64,000 nt of DNA from an uncultured Halieaceae bacterium (GTDB taxonomy: Bacteria > Pseudomonadota > Gammaproteobacteria > Pseudomonadales > Halieaceae), in the NCBI GenBank assembly GCA_938074045.1, contig CALJGI010000004.1, positions 372,001 through 436,000 of the forward strand, read 5' to 3'. Positions 63,618-64,000 of this stretch are shown here, in pieces. Position numbers and translations under genes: made by a program. The notes under the pieces are model-generated. The model was not told the DNA's origin. It made no database searches and was given only the letters and a program-made list of their open reading frames with translations. Position 1 is the first letter of the stretch. Each line of letters starts with the position of its first letter.

Positions 63618-63664
63618 TGTGCACTGTATATCGGTTGGTAGGATCAGGGAATGATATGGGTCAA
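63618..63664 (-). promoter_or_regulatory. Putative FNR/Anr class II promoter for Yip1-cco genes
   Basis: On the minus strand TTGACCCATATCAT (63664-63651) matches the FNR/Anr consensus TTGAT-N4-ATCAA except for one base in each half. A -10 TATACA follows at 63630-63625. The predicted start near 63618 puts the site centre at about -40, the class II activator position. The rest of the divergent gap (63564-63757) shows nothing else clear. Confidence 0.55.
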
Positions 63665-63757
63665 TAGAATTATATCCGGATAGTGGCCTATACTGTCCAA
63701 CACGGGCGGTGACCTCGGTCACGCCATATCTTTAGAGGTGGGAACAGGGGAAATGCG

Positions 63758-64000
63758 ATGGACGAATACATAGCGATGGGCACTGATTGGGGTATCAAGA
63801 TATTGATCGCGCTGGTCATTTTTGTTGTTGGTAAATGGGTGGCGCGAAAAGTGTCGGACATGGGTCGCGGCATGATGGAAAATCGTGAAGTTGATGCGAT
63901 GGTAGCGGGCTTTGTTTCCAACATCGCCTACTCGGCGTTGTTGGTTTTCGTCGTTATTGCCGCCCTGGGTCAATTGGGTATTGAGACTACCGGCGCAGTG
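63758..64000 (+). CDS. MscS-type mechanosensitive channel (5' part only)
   Basis: The first 81 codons, cut by the window end. MDEYIAMGTDWGIKILIALV is followed by IFVVGKWVARKVSDMGRGMM and ALLVFVVIAALGQLGIETTG, the TM1-TM2 pattern of small MscS channels. GGGG precedes ATG 63758 at good spacing. Divergent from the Yip1-cco transcript. Confidence 0.8.
   Translation, partial: MDEYIAMGTDWGIKILIALVIFVVGKWVARKVSDMGRGMMENREVDAMVAGFVSNIAYSALLVFVVIAALGQLGIETTGAV

Overview
This window looks like a chromosomal segment of a free-living, aerobic marine-type gammaproteobacterium. The evidence is gene order. Conserved gammaproteobacterial blocks are present: TIGR02449-zapA-6S RNA-fau facing ygfB-pepP-ubiH-ubiI, then HAD phosphatase/rppH-ptsP-lgt-thyA-folA as in pseudomonads, and ccoNOQP-ccoGHIS. 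A TonB2-like DUF3450-TtpC-ExbB-ExbD-TonB-TPR cluster, large TonB-dependent receptors, sulfatases and TPR-sulfotransferases point towards marine lineages of the Cellvibrionales/Halieaceae kind. That family-level placement is inference. I see no tRNA, rRNA, CRISPR array, insertion sequence or prophage.

Layout. 1-7.5 kb (minus strand): a TPR/2OG-Fe(II)-oxygenase gene cut by the window edge, a TonB-dependent receptor, a TPR-sulfotransferase, and decayed remnants including an ECF-sigma-like fragment. 7.5-13.5 kb (minus): a tightly overlapping oppABCDF operon whose OppC carries a fibronectin-III-like insertion. 13.7-19.1 kb: FAD-dependent 2-hydroxyacid dehydrogenase, rpiA, ilvA, a small membrane protein, fau, 6S RNA, zapA and a ZapB-like gene. 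19.3-23.8 kb: ygfB-pepP-ubiH-ubiI (peptide turnover and ubiquinone hydroxylation). 23.8-29.7 kb: a Fur-controlled ferric-iron binding protein and permease without an adjacent ATPase, uppP, gcvH, an RlmI-like methyltransferase without a normal start codon, and a HAD phosphatase.

29.8-35.7 kb: rppH, ptsP, NRDE/TANGO2 protein, lgt, thyA, folA. 35.9-41.1 kb: the TonB2-type energy-transducing operon, which could power receptors such as the one at 1.6-4.5 kb. 41.2-48 kb: DUF5062-like protein, TMEM220-like protein, two formylglycine sulfatases, pyruvate kinase behind a perfect 20-bp dyad, a sulfotransferase pseudogene and a homocysteine S-methyltransferase. 48-54.5 kb: an AraC regulator divergent from a valine/isobutyrate catabolic operon (acyl-CoA dehydrogenase, enoyl-CoA hydratase, 3-hydroxyisobutyryl-CoA hydrolase, 3-hydroxyisobutyrate dehydrogenase) led by a SauS-like CoA-acylating aldehyde dehydrogenase. 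54.5-63.7 kb (minus): the cbb3 oxidase structural and assembly genes behind a Yip1-like membrane protein and a likely FNR/Anr class II promoter. The window ends inside an MscS-type channel gene.

The observations I rate highest are: the RlmI-like gene that continues in the same frame directly after the gcvH stop with no canonical start; the SauS-like dehydrogenase standing where MmsA is expected in valine catabolism; the FN3-like domain in OppC; and the receptor flanked by sulfotransferase and oxygenase genes. I found no wholly new defence or mobile system. All positions and motifs were read by eye, without database searches.
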